Positions 1 through 6,162 of a DNA stretch of 7,046 bases are shown here, piece by piece. Position 1 is the stretch's first letter; each line of letters opens with the position of its first letter. This DNA comes from Sporomusa sp. (GTDB lineage: Bacteria > Bacillota_C > Negativicutes > Sporomusales > Sporomusaceae). The stretch is from the NCBI GenBank assembly GCA_029256645.1, contig JAQSXM010000182.1, positions 1-7,046 of the forward strand, written 5' to 3'. The position numbers were made by a program, and so were the translations under genes. The notes under the pieces were generated by a model. The model worked only from the letters and a program-made list of their open reading frames with translations. It ran no database searches and was not told where the DNA came from.

Positions 1-466
1 AAAATTCGAATTCACCGAAGGCTTCTACTGCAACAAGATTGACACAAGTCATAATAACGACCGCTGCCAGAGCGGGAATCCACTGTGGCAGTTCGGGAAA
101 CCAATAATTCATATAGACACCGACGGCAGTTATTTCAGCCATGCCTGTCACAACCCACATGAACCAATATGTCCAGCCTGTTAAAAAACCAGGCAACGGT
201 CCCAGAAACGTATGAGCATACGTGCTGAATGAACCAGCTACCGGATACGCAACTGCCACCTCGCCTAACGCCCTTAACAGGCAGAAAACAACGATACCGC
301 CAATAAGATATGCAAACAGGAGAGCTGGACCAGCCGTCTGAATCGCCGCTGATGATCCCAGGAATAATCCTACCCCAATAGAGCCGCCAAGAGCAATTAA
401 TTGGATATGACGCTCTTTAAGTCCTCTTTTGAGTTCCTGCCTGTTTCCCGTTTTCCTCAATTCCAT
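1..466 (-). CDS. Amino-acid permease, APC superfamily (AAT family), N-terminal part, cut by window edge
   Basis: This is probably a cytoplasmic-membrane amino-acid/proton symporter. The 155 visible codons begin with a short polar stretch ending in RGLKERHIQLIALGG. A first membrane segment follows, with the glycine-rich motif GGSIGVGLFLGS (residues 27-38). Further family signatures are RALGEVAVAYPVAGSFS (65-81), GWTYWFMWV (97-105), and FGEFEF (150-155) at the window edge. These match the N-terminal third of proline, GABA and lysine permeases; the substrate cannot be told from this part. The ATG at 466-464 has GGAGGG only about two bases upstream, which is too close. The in-frame TTG at 460-458 has the same Shine-Dalgarno at about 7 bases, so the true start may be two codons later. 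The gene lies 112 bases downstream of the Spo0E-like gene on the same strand, and I see no convincing promoter between them. The C-terminal two thirds lie beyond base 1. Confidence 0.9.
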   Translation of the reverse strand, partial: MELRKTGNRQELKRGLKERHIQLIALGGSIGVGLFLGSSAAIQTAGPALLFAYLIGGIVVFCLLRALGEVAVAYPVAGSFSTYAHTFLGPLPGFLTGWTYWFMWVVTGMAEITAVGVYMNYWFPELPQWIPALAAVVIMTCVNLVAVEAFGEFEF

Positions 467-486
467 TCCCTCCGCTGCTATAAAGA

Positions 487-521
487 GTACTATTTTGTGG
501 GAGTAAATACCCCACTAGTAC
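487..521 (-). promoter_or_regulatory. Interrupted hairpin upstream of the permease gene
   Basis: On the minus strand GTACTA-GTGGG can pair with CCCAC and TAGTAC, with four unpaired bases (AAAA) bulged on one side and a nine-base loop. It ends about 12 bases before the permease Shine-Dalgarno. It is not followed by a run of T, so it is a poor intrinsic terminator for the preceding gene. It could be a regulatory hairpin in the mRNA or a protein-binding dyad. The rest of 467-578 shows nothing else I can name. Confidence 0.3.
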
Positions 522-578
522 AATTTATAATTGCAGCAGCCGGATTAGACCTCAGTTTTTCGCATCAGCCTGACAGGA

Positions 579-758
579 TCAACTTTGGTTAGACCGCCGG
601 ACGCTGGCCAGTTCATACTCAACAATAAGTTTGTCAAGATAAGTGCTCATTTTTGTTACCTCACTATCCGAGAAATTACCATGTTTTTGCTCAACTAACA
701 GATGCAGTTGGCCGCGCACAATCTCAATTTCCCGCTCTTTTTCCGCCAGACTAGTCAC
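579..758 (-). CDS. Spo0E-like aspartyl-phosphate phosphatase (sporulation regulator)
   Basis: This 59-residue protein fits the Spo0E family, small helical-hairpin proteins that dephosphorylate Spo0A~P and so hold back sporulation. What I see is a first helix (about 8-25, EREIEIVRGQLHLLVEQ), a short turn (HGNFSDSE), then a second helix with the family signature S-x-x-x-D in KMSTYLDKLIVEYE (S38, D42). The length is typical. I chose the GTG at 758-756 because AGGGGG (770-765) lies six bases upstream. The reading frame stays open upstream to 824, but that part lies inside hypB and has no Shine-Dalgarno. The Shine-Dalgarno overlaps the hypB stop codon and the intergenic gap is only 10 bases, so translation is probably coupled to hypB. 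The target (Spo0A~P or another response regulator) is inferred from the family. Finding it last in a hydrogenase-maturation cluster is unusual. Confidence 0.82.
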   Translation of the reverse strand: MTSLAEKEREIEIVRGQLHLLVEQKHGNFSDSEVTKMSTYLDKLIVEYELASVRRSNQS

Positions 759-768
759 ACTTAACCCC

Positions 769-1440
769 CTAAATCGTATTTGCCTGCCTGCGCGTCTGGG
801 ACGCCCTGGTTTTAAGCCATTCAATCCAAGCAGTTAGCCCATCCCCTGTTCTGCAGGAGGTTTGCAGTAAGCTCGCTTGAGGATTTAATCCTCTTATGTC
901 ACAAATAGCAGCATCCATATCAAAGCTTGTATAAGGCAACAAATCAATTTTGTTTAGAATTATAGCCTCAGACTGCCGGAAAATAAGCGGGTATTTAAGT
1001 GGTTTATCCTCGCCTTCTGTAATGCTAAGGACAACAACTTTTGCATGCTCACCTACATTAAACTCTGCAGGACACACCAAATTACCTACATTTTCGATAA
1101 TCAGAATATCAATTGCTGCTAAATCAAGCTTAGCTAACGCAGCCTTGACCATAGAAGCGTCCAGGTGACAACCGCCCCGGGTATTAATCTGAACAACCGG
1201 TGTTCCATACTCAGCAAGCCGGTCAGCATCTTTCGAGGTATATAAATCACCTTCAATCACAGCGAGAGTATGCTCATTTTTTAACAATCTTACCGTTTGT
1301 TCCAGCAGCGACGTTTTGCCACACCCTGGTGAGCCCAACAAGTTCACCGTGAAAATTCCCCGGCTAGTCAGCATGGCATTTAGTGCTGCAGCATTCTCGT
1401 CATTTTTATTAAGAATATTACTCATAACAGGAATTTCCAA
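769..1440 (-). CDS. hypB: Hydrogenase nickel-incorporation GTPase HypB
   Basis: HypB is the cytoplasmic SIMIBI-class GTPase that works with HypA to load nickel into the [NiFe]-hydrogenase large subunit. The 223 residues show a Walker A loop GSPGCGKTS (36-44), EGDLYTSKDADR (63-74), GGCHLDA (89-95), ENVGNLVCPAEFNVGEH (116-132) and the guanine-specificity motif NKID (163-166). C91, H92 and C123 have the same spacing as the GTPase-domain metal site of Escherichia coli HypB. The N-terminal CxxCGC nickel motif and any histidine-rich stretch are absent, so this is the short form without nickel storage. I chose the TTG at 1440-1438 because GGAGGTGGAG in the end of hypA lies just upstream; the in-frame ATG at 1425 has only a weak site. 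The gene starts two bases after the hypA stop, so the two are one operon. The other hyp genes and the hydrogenase are not in this window. Confidence 0.97.
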   Translation of the reverse strand: MEIPVMSNILNKNDENAAALNAMLTSRGIFTVNLLGSPGCGKTSLLEQTVRLLKNEHTLAVIEGDLYTSKDADRLAEYGTPVVQINTRGGCHLDASMVKAALAKLDLAAIDILIIENVGNLVCPAEFNVGEHAKVVVLSITEGEDKPLKYPLIFRQSEAIILNKIDLLPYTSFDMDAAICDIRGLNPQASLLQTSCRTGDGLTAWIEWLKTRASQTRRQANTI

Positions 1441-1442
1441 TG

Positions 1443-1784
1443 CTACTCCACCTCCACACTTTCTACTTTAAGTTCCCGACCTGACACAATCTCAATAGCA
1501 TATGAGCCACATGATGAACAAATAAAGCGATATTTATCAACCCGATGCTCAGCACCACAATCCAGACACCGGCCGGTTAGCGGAACAATAGTTATCGATA
1601 AGCAAGCCCCGGCAGCCAATGTACCTTCAGCCAATGCCGCAAAACCGAACTCCAGGGCTTCGGGCACAACACCGGTCAATTCGCCAGCCAATACCTTAAT
1701 GCCGGTTATTTTGCCGGCACCATGACTGCTAGCGGTAGTAAGAGCTAGCTCCAGGATACCCTGGGCAATTGTCAATTCATGCAT
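1443..1784 (-). CDS. hypA: Hydrogenase maturation nickel metallochaperone HypA
   Basis: HypA binds nickel and passes it, together with HypB, to the [NiFe]-hydrogenase large subunit. The 113-residue protein has the usual length and the invariant N-terminus M-H-E, whose His2 is the nickel ligand in the family. It also has the structural zinc site made of two CxxC pairs (C73/C76 and C89/C92). Between them lie GELTGVVPEALEFGF (34-48) and SITIVPL (63-69), both typical. The ATG at 1784 is supported by AGGTGGGGG six bases upstream. It is the first conserved gene of the cluster hypA-hypB-Spo0E-like. A possible short leader ORF runs into its first codons (stop at 1774-1772), which could couple its translation. 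Its promoter must lie in 1850-2000, but I see only poor sigma-A matches there. Confidence 0.97.
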   Translation of the reverse strand: MHELTIAQGILELALTTASSHGAGKITGIKVLAGELTGVVPEALEFGFAALAEGTLAAGACLSITIVPLTGRCLDCGAEHRVDKYRFICSSCGSYAIEIVSGRELKVESVEVE

Positions 1785-1849
1785 CGCAAGCCCCCACCTG
1801 GTAGCAGTTCTATAGCAACGCTCTGGTGCATATAGTTATTCTCTGCCAT
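1772..1849 (-). CDS. Possible 25-residue leader ORF overlapping the hypA start
   Basis: An ATG at 1849-1847 follows GGAAGGAA (1865-1858) at eight bases, a good Shine-Dalgarno. The frame encodes 25 residues, beginning MAENNYMHQSVAIELL and continuing with PGGGLRCMN, and stops at a TGA (1774-1772). It overlaps the first 13 bases of hypA in another frame, and the hypA ribosome binding site lies within its PGGG codons. I recognise no family. The arrangement (good ribosome binding site, stop just inside the next gene) is what a translationally coupled leader or small protein looks like. It may also be a chance ORF, since nothing in the residue composition proves coding. Confidence 0.42.
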   Translation of the reverse strand: MAENNYMHQSVAIELLPGGGLRCMN

Positions 1850-1865
1850 TTTGTAAATTCCTTCC

Positions 1866-1884
1866 AAAATAGTTGTACTATTTT
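1866..1884. promoter_or_regulatory. Perfect 8+3+8 inverted repeat upstream of hypA, candidate operator
   Basis: AAAATAGT-TGT-ACTATTTT is a perfect dyad of 19 bases. Its core TAGTTGTACTA (1870-1880) fits TNGTNNNACNA, the operator pattern described for FadR-type GntR regulators. It sits directly upstream of the Shine-Dalgarno of the leader ORF, so it is near or just downstream of where the hypA transcript must start. The only sigma-A-like boxes I find upstream are weak: TTGCCA at 1916-1911 and TATCTT at 1895-1890, spaced 15 bases. A transcription-factor site is an inference, and the regulator is unknown. Confidence 0.42.
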
Positions 1885-1944
1885 TTTACAAGATAACGCT
1901 CAATTAGCGCTGGCAACATTTTACTTAATTAACATAATATTTTT

Positions 1945-1975
1945 TGGATAACGATTAGTTTAGTCGTAAATACTA
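1945..1975 (+). promoter_or_regulatory. Sigma-G-like (forespore) promoter of the SASP gene
   Basis: TGGATA (1945-1950) and AATACTA (1969-1975) are separated by 18 bases. They resemble the sigma-G boxes known from Bacillus (about TGNATA and CATNNTA). The predicted start falls near 1982, about 10 bases before the Shine-Dalgarno, giving a short leader. This is where a forespore-specific promoter is expected for an alpha/beta SASP gene. The first base of the -10 box differs from the Bacillus pattern. Confidence 0.5.
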
Positions 1976-2008
1976 GGTTTAGACAAATTTCAGGAGGTGC
2001 TTTATTAC

Positions 2009-2281
2009 ATGTCTAGAAGCAGAAAACCAGTTAATCCCGGCTCTGAAAACGCCCTTGATCAAATGAAAATGGAAGTTGCTAATGAATTGGGTATAAGCGA
2101 ACGCGTTCGCAGCCAAGGTTGGAGTACTATGACATCGGCCGATTGCGGTCGGGTTGGCGGCCACATGGTTCGCCGCATGATCGAGCAATATGAATCATCG
2201 TTGGGCGGCCAAAGCTCAACTTCCACCACCAGCACAACTGGCACCATGACTTCACAATATGATATCAACAGCAGCAACTAA
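2009..2281 (+). CDS. Alpha/beta-type small acid-soluble spore protein (SASP)
   Basis: This is a DNA-binding protein that coats and protects spore DNA and is degraded by the GPR protease at germination. The 90 residues contain the first SASP signature, ALDQMKMEVANELGI (15-29), with the E-V-A-N-E protease site at 22-26. The second, DNA-binding signature is present in altered form: SADCGRVGGHMVRRMIEQYE (43-62). A Ser/Thr-rich tail (69-82) follows. The ATG at 2009 is chosen because AGGAGGTG (1992-1999) lies nine bases upstream; the GTG at 1997 lies inside that Shine-Dalgarno. One Trp (38) and one Cys (46) are unusual for the family, whose Bacillus members generally lack both. The usual acidic residue after VGG is His52 here. 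The gene stands alone, with its own promoter and terminator, as SASP genes usually do. Confidence 0.93.
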   Translation: MSRSRKPVNPGSENALDQMKMEVANELGISERVRSQGWSTMTSADCGRVGGHMVRRMIEQYESSLGGQSSTSTTSTTGTMTSQYDINSSN

Positions 2282-2290
2282 ATCAATTAA

Positions 2291-2327
2291 CATAAGAGGT
2301 GGCCTATAGCCACCTCTTATGTTTTTT
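2291..2327 (+). terminator. Strong intrinsic terminator after the SASP gene, possibly serving polX too
   Basis: CATAAGAGGTGGC (2291-2303) pairs perfectly over 13 bases with GCCACCTCTTATG (2309-2321) around a five-base loop, followed by TTTTTT (2322-2327). It lies 10 bases after the SASP stop. On the minus strand, where polX ends at 2326, the same hairpin is followed by TTAATTGATT. It may also stop polX transcription, with less efficiency. Confidence 0.9.
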
Positions 2328-4047
2328 ATTGTCGCTTACGCTGCAACACCCCTAATACTTGAGGAAAGGGATAGCTATTAACGATATCGCCGGCCGTCAG
2401 TCCCGCTTTGCGGGCTACCGCCAAGCCATAGCGCATATGCTCAAATTCACTTACAGCATGTGCATCCGGATTAATAGCAAATAGAATCCCTTGTTCTTTA
2501 GCAATTCGACACCAGCGCCAATCAAGATCAAGCCGGTAAGGACTGGCATTAATCTCAATAATTGTTCCACTTTGGGCAGCAGCCTGGATAACCTCGGTTA
2601 AATTAACCGCATACCCTTTTCGGCCTAACAGCAGCCGCCCGGTTGGATGCCCCAGCATAGTTACATAACGATTTTGCACAGCCCTCACAATACGGCGAGT
2701 CATGTCAGTTTCACTCTGACGGAAAACCGAATGGACTGATGCCACCACAAAATCAAAACTTGCCAATACCTCATCAGGATAATCAAGTGAGCCATCAGGT
2801 AATATATCGCTTTCAATCCCCGTCAAGATAGTAAAGCCTGGGTGTGCTGCATTCAGTTTTTCAATCTCGCGCCGCTGCGCCATAACAGTTTCAGTTCTGA
2901 GGCCTCTGGCATAAACCGCCGTCTGGCTATGATCAGCAACGCCCAAATACTGCCAGCCGCGTTGCCTGGCGGCGGCAGCCATATCAACAAGGCTGCCCGC
3001 CCCGTCAGAATAAGTGGTGTGGACATGGAAAACGCCCCGAATATCTGACGCAGCCACCAGCACGTCTGTGTCTGTCCCTACCGGCTTAAGTTCATCCTCA
3101 TCTTCTCTACACTCAGGCTCAGCATAGCTTAGCTTTAACAGGGAGTAAAGACTGCGTTCATCCTGCACTGCAACCCGATTGCCGGCCTCTGTTGTAACAC
3201 CTGCAGCGTTAAATATCAATCCCTGCCGTGTAGCCTGCTCTGCCAGCTTAGCGACATAACCGCGGCTGCCTGTATAATAAGCTAACGCTGTCCAGTACTC
3301 ATCAGTTCCAACAATATAAACTGTACAAATTAGGCCATTTAACAGCCTAATTGTAATCTTATTTGCCTCACGGCTAACCACATGGTCGATTCCCTGCAGC
3401 TCCATTAAACCGGCAACCAGGGTATCAGGCGACGAACTGGCAGCTACAACCTCAATACCCCTGACAACCTCAAGGCCGCGACGGATGCAACCGGCAATGG
3501 CAGCACGCGCGACTCCCGGCTGAAGTGTAATATATTCAACAATCAAATCAGCTACCGGCCATGCATCACCAAGGATAAATTGCCCCTGAGATTTTTTCAT
3601 ATCTTCAATCCCCTGCAGAATCCTTTCCTGGGTTTTGCCACCAAAACCTGATAAAGATACCAACCTGTTTTCCCGGCAGGCATACTCAAGCTCGCCCAGA
3701 GACTGGACCCCAAGTTGTGTATGTAATGCCAACGCCTTCTTTGGTCCCAGGCCGGGAAGCTTTATCAGTTCAAATAGCACAGGTGGTAAACTACTCTTAA
3801 GCTCTTCATAATAGGTTATCCGGCCTGTAGCAATGTATTCGCGAATCTTTTCCCCAAGCACCGGACCAATTCCTTTACTCCCTGCTAACCTGGCTGCAGC
3901 CCCCGGCTCGGTCAGGCTGCCGTCAAGTTGTTCAATGGTACGCGCCGCATTCTGATAAGCGCGAATCTTGAACGTGTTCTCACCGCTTAGCTCCAGCAGC
4001 AGGGCCATTTCAGCAAGCAGTTGGGCTAATTCATTTCTGTCTAACAT
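2326..4047 (-). CDS. polX: PolX-family protein: helix-hairpin-helix and family X polymerase fold (active site degenerate) plus intact PHP phosphoesterase domain
   Basis: Bacterial PolX is a monomeric repair enzyme with an N-terminal family X polymerase and a C-terminal metal-dependent PHP nuclease. The 573-residue length and domain order match. Helix-hairpin-helix motifs lie at GIGPVLG (59-65), LPGLGPKKA (97-105) and SGFGGKTQ (133-140). The palm motif normally reading GSxRRGxETVGDID is here GCIRRGLEVVRGIE (186-199), so the two catalytic Asp are Gly197 and Glu199. The third, in GLxVDLR, is Thr242. TGS (259-261) remains. The PHP ligands all look present: H341, H343, D348, D372-H373, E412, H439, H467, D528 and H530. 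This suggests a phosphoesterase that has lost polymerase activity. The ATG at 4047 has AGGTGG six bases upstream. It starts 15 bases after the spoVD-like gene and is probably co-transcribed with it. Confidence 0.93.
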   Translation of the reverse strand: MLDRNELAQLLAEMALLLELSGENTFKIRAYQNAARTIEQLDGSLTEPGAAARLAGSKGIGPVLGEKIREYIATGRITYYEELKSSLPPVLFELIKLPGLGPKKALALHTQLGVQSLGELEYACRENRLVSLSGFGGKTQERILQGIEDMKKSQGQFILGDAWPVADLIVEYITLQPGVARAAIAGCIRRGLEVVRGIEVVAASSSPDTLVAGLMELQGIDHVVSREANKITIRLLNGLICTVYIVGTDEYWTALAYYTGSRGYVAKLAEQATRQGLIFNAAGVTTEAGNRVAVQDERSLYSLLKLSYAEPECREDEDELKPVGTDTDVLVAASDIRGVFHVHTTYSDGAGSLVDMAAAARQRGWQYLGVADHSQTAVYARGLRTETVMAQRREIEKLNAAHPGFTILTGIESDILPDGSLDYPDEVLASFDFVVASVHSVFRQSETDMTRRIVRAVQNRYVTMLGHPTGRLLLGRKGYAVNLTEVIQAAAQSGTIIEINASPYRLDLDWRWCRIAKEQGILFAINPDAHAVSEFEHMRYGLAVARKAGLTAGDIVNSYPFPQVLGVLQRKRQ

Positions 4048-4062
4048 ATGCAGCCACCTGCC

Positions 4063-6045
4063 TTATCTTGGTTCAAAGTAGACAATAATCTCCGCCCCCG
4101 GTTTGACAGCTGTATAGGGGGCTATATTTTGTTTCACCGCTGAGCCTGTCCCCACTGGCACAAAAGTCAACCCCAGACTATGGAGATCTTCACCGACTTC
4201 CCTGATGCTTTTACCGCTTAGCACCGGTACCAATACATGTCCGGGCGGCGGTGGTGCTGAAGGGCCATCCGCAATCGGAACAGAGTAAGGTAACTCAGCG
4301 CTTTTTACTACCGGATTATCCGGCGGCAGTAGCGGATTACCCTCATGAGGTCTAATACTCAAGTAACGCATTACCTGCGACATAATATCACTAAACACCG
4401 GCGCCGCAATCTCACCGCCATAATAAATACCAGCCGGATCGTCGAGGACGACAAGAGCCGCTACTTGCGGGTCTTCAACAGGGCCATAGCCACCAAAGGA
4501 AGCTATATACCGGCCAGACAGGTAGCCGTTTCCATCTGGTTTTAGTTTTTCGGCGGTTCCTGTTTTCCCTGCAAAACGATAGCCTTTAACAGCTGCTTTT
4601 TTTCCACCGCCCTCACTGACAACCTTTTCCAGCATGCTGGTTAATGTCCGCGCAGTTGCCGGGCTAATGGCCTGCCGGACAGCTATCGGTTCAAATGCTT
4701 CTGCCAGTGTGCCGTCATCGTTGCGGTACTCTCTGATAATCCGGGGCTTCAACAATACCCCATCATTGGCAATGGCTGCTATTGCAGCCGTCAGTTGAAT
4801 GGGAGTAACCGCAATACTCTGTCCGATAGACATAGTGGCAGTGTCACTGTCACGCATTTCTTTAGGATCAAACATCAGTCCTGCTTCTTCACCCGGCAAT
4901 TCAATACCTGATACTTTACCAAACCCAAAGCCCCGGACATAGCTTGTCAATTTTGCAGCACCCACCCGCATACCGATCTGCACAAAACCGGTATTAATTG
5001 AGTTCTTGATGATATCGATAAAAGATACATCCCCGTAGCTTTCATCACTCCAGTTTTTTATCCGCCGCCCGGAGATTTCAACAAAGCCTTTATCAACAAA
5101 ACGCTCATCCGGCCGCACTTTCCCATCCTCAAGCGCAGCTGCCGCAATAACAGACTTAAAGGTTGAACCAGGCTCATAGACAATAGAGACTGCCCGGTTT
5201 TTCCACTGTTCAGAGCTATAACGCTCAAACTGGTTAGGATTATAGGTCGGCCTACTGGCCATCGCCAGAATCTCACCGGTCTTAGGCTGCATAATGATTA
5301 CGGTAGCGGCCTGCGCGCCGGTCTCGGCCATAGCCTTATCAAGTGCCCGCTCCACAATATACTGAATCGTGCTGTCGATGGTTAGATATACCGATTTGCC
5401 TTGTTTTTCGGGAATAAATGAAAATATTGACTTAAAAATCGGCGTACCATGACTGTCGGTATCGATGACCTGCTTGAGCTCCCGTCCTTTGATCGTCTTA
5501 TCAAGCGTCATCTCGATCCCTTCAAGACCAATATCGTCAGTGCCGACAAACCCTAATACCTGTGCCGCCAAACTGTCATTGGGATAATACCGTTTGCTCT
5601 CCTCAACAAAGCCAAGACCAGTAAGGCCGTGTTCTTTAATAAGCAAGGTCACAGCCTTAGTCTGCTCCGGTTCAAGGGTCCGCTTTATCCATACAAAGCT
5701 TGCCCCTGTCATCAGACGTTCTTTAATCCTCTCCGGGCTTATACCTAAAATAGAGCCTAGGAGATCGGCCAGCACAGAGGCATCCTTTATCTCCCTTGGA
5801 TTGGCATACAGCGATTTTGTCATACTGCTAACAGCCAGTTCCCGCCCATTACGATCATAGATTGTCCCGCGCGGCGACTGCATGACCCGGCTTTCTCTAA
5901 GTTGGTCCCGCACCTTAGCACTAAGCAGCTGCCCCTCGCCAAACTGAATCCAGGCAATTCGGCCAGCCAAACCAACCAGTGCCACTATGGTTAAAAACAG
6001 AAATAAAGCCAAGCGTTTTTGAATATATGTAGGCATTGCCGCCAT
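4063..6045 (-). CDS. spoVD: SpoVD-like class B penicillin-binding protein with C-terminal PASTA domain
   Basis: This membrane-anchored peptidoglycan transpeptidase is probably the one needed for spore cortex synthesis. It has 660 residues from the chosen ATG, close to the usual SpoVD length. In order: a membrane anchor (about 11-30), a class B dimerisation region starting RGTIYDRNG (59-67), and a transpeptidase domain with S294-T-F-K297, S349-I-N351 and K494-T-G496. A proline-rich linker (about 595-602) and a single PASTA domain (about 603-658) follow. The frame is open to a TTG at 6054, but AGGAAGGG abuts that codon; it is nine bases from the ATG at 6045, which I use. The protein has no cysteine, and the SxN motif is SIN. 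Bacillus subtilis SpoVD, as I recall, has redox-active cysteines near this site. A vegetative FtsI/PBP2B-type role is the alternative. It precedes polX by 15 bases and follows the terC terminator, so it has its own, unidentified promoter. Confidence 0.85.
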   Translation of the reverse strand: MAAMPTYIQKRLALFLFLTIVALVGLAGRIAWIQFGEGQLLSAKVRDQLRESRVMQSPRGTIYDRNGRELAVSSMTKSLYANPREIKDASVLADLLGSILGISPERIKERLMTGASFVWIKRTLEPEQTKAVTLLIKEHGLTGLGFVEESKRYYPNDSLAAQVLGFVGTDDIGLEGIEMTLDKTIKGRELKQVIDTDSHGTPIFKSIFSFIPEKQGKSVYLTIDSTIQYIVERALDKAMAETGAQAATVIIMQPKTGEILAMASRPTYNPNQFERYSSEQWKNRAVSIVYEPGSTFKSVIAAAALEDGKVRPDERFVDKGFVEISGRRIKNWSDESYGDVSFIDIIKNSINTGFVQIGMRVGAAKLTSYVRGFGFGKVSGIELPGEEAGLMFDPKEMRDSDTATMSIGQSIAVTPIQLTAAIAAIANDGVLLKPRIIREYRNDDGTLAEAFEPIAVRQAISPATARTLTSMLEKVVSEGGGKKAAVKGYRFAGKTGTAEKLKPDGNGYLSGRYIASFGGYGPVEDPQVAALVVLDDPAGIYYGGEIAAPVFSDIMSQVMRYLSIRPHEGNPLLPPDNPVVKSAELPYSVPIADGPSAPPPPGHVLVPVLSGKSIREVGEDLHSLGLTFVPVGTGSAVKQNIAPYTAVKPGAEIIVYFEPR

Positions 6046-6086
6046 AATAGTCAACCCTTCCTAAACTGCAAATTCACTATAAATAT

Positions 6087-6103
6087 TCGCTATACCATAG
6101 CGA
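6087..6103. promoter_or_regulatory. Perfect inverted repeat in the spoVD-like gene leader/promoter region
   Basis: TCGCTAT-ACC-ATAGCGA is a perfect 7+3+7 dyad, about 42 bases upstream of the spoVD-like ATG and downstream of the terC terminator. It has no T-run, so it is not a terminator. It could be an operator, or a small hairpin near the 5' end of the spoVD-polX mRNA. No convincing sigma-A or sigma-E boxes are visible beside it. Confidence 0.3.
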
Positions 6104-6113
6104 TTACCTGCAC

Positions 6114-6146
6114 AAAAAAGACATCACTCTAAAAGCGATGCCTTTT
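6114..6146 (-). terminator. Intrinsic terminator of the TerC-family gene
   Basis: Reading the minus strand, GGCATCGC pairs with GTGATGTC (two G-U pairs) around the seven-base loop TTTTAGA. The stem is extended by AAAA against the following TTTTTT (6119-6114). It begins 16 bases after the TerC-family stop codon and separates that gene from the spoVD-polX unit. Confidence 0.8.
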
Positions 6147-6162
6147 ATATTACTTATTTAAT

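Noticed and set aside
467..578. T-box or other amino-acid-responsive leader for the permease
   Set aside because: The 112-base gap is too short, and I see no T-box sequence or terminator/antiterminator pair.
401..592. Plus-strand ORF of 63 codons
   Set aside because: It lies antisense to the permease start and the upstream gap, has no Shine-Dalgarno, and its residues resemble no family. The permease frame is clearly the real one.
759..824. N-terminal extension of the Spo0E-like protein
   Set aside because: The extra 22 residues are encoded inside hypB in another frame and lack a ribosome binding site, while the GTG at 758 has a very good one.
1997..2008. GTG start for the SASP gene
   Set aside because: This codon is part of the Shine-Dalgarno itself; the ATG at 2009 is correctly spaced from it.
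2059..2277. Minus-strand ORF opposite the SASP gene
   Set aside because: It is antisense to a clear SASP coding region and has no plausible ribosome binding site or recognisable protein features.
5058..5276. Minus-strand 72-codon ORF inside the spoVD-like gene
   Set aside because: It overlaps the catalytic serine region of the transpeptidase in another frame; its residue composition is that of a frame shadow.
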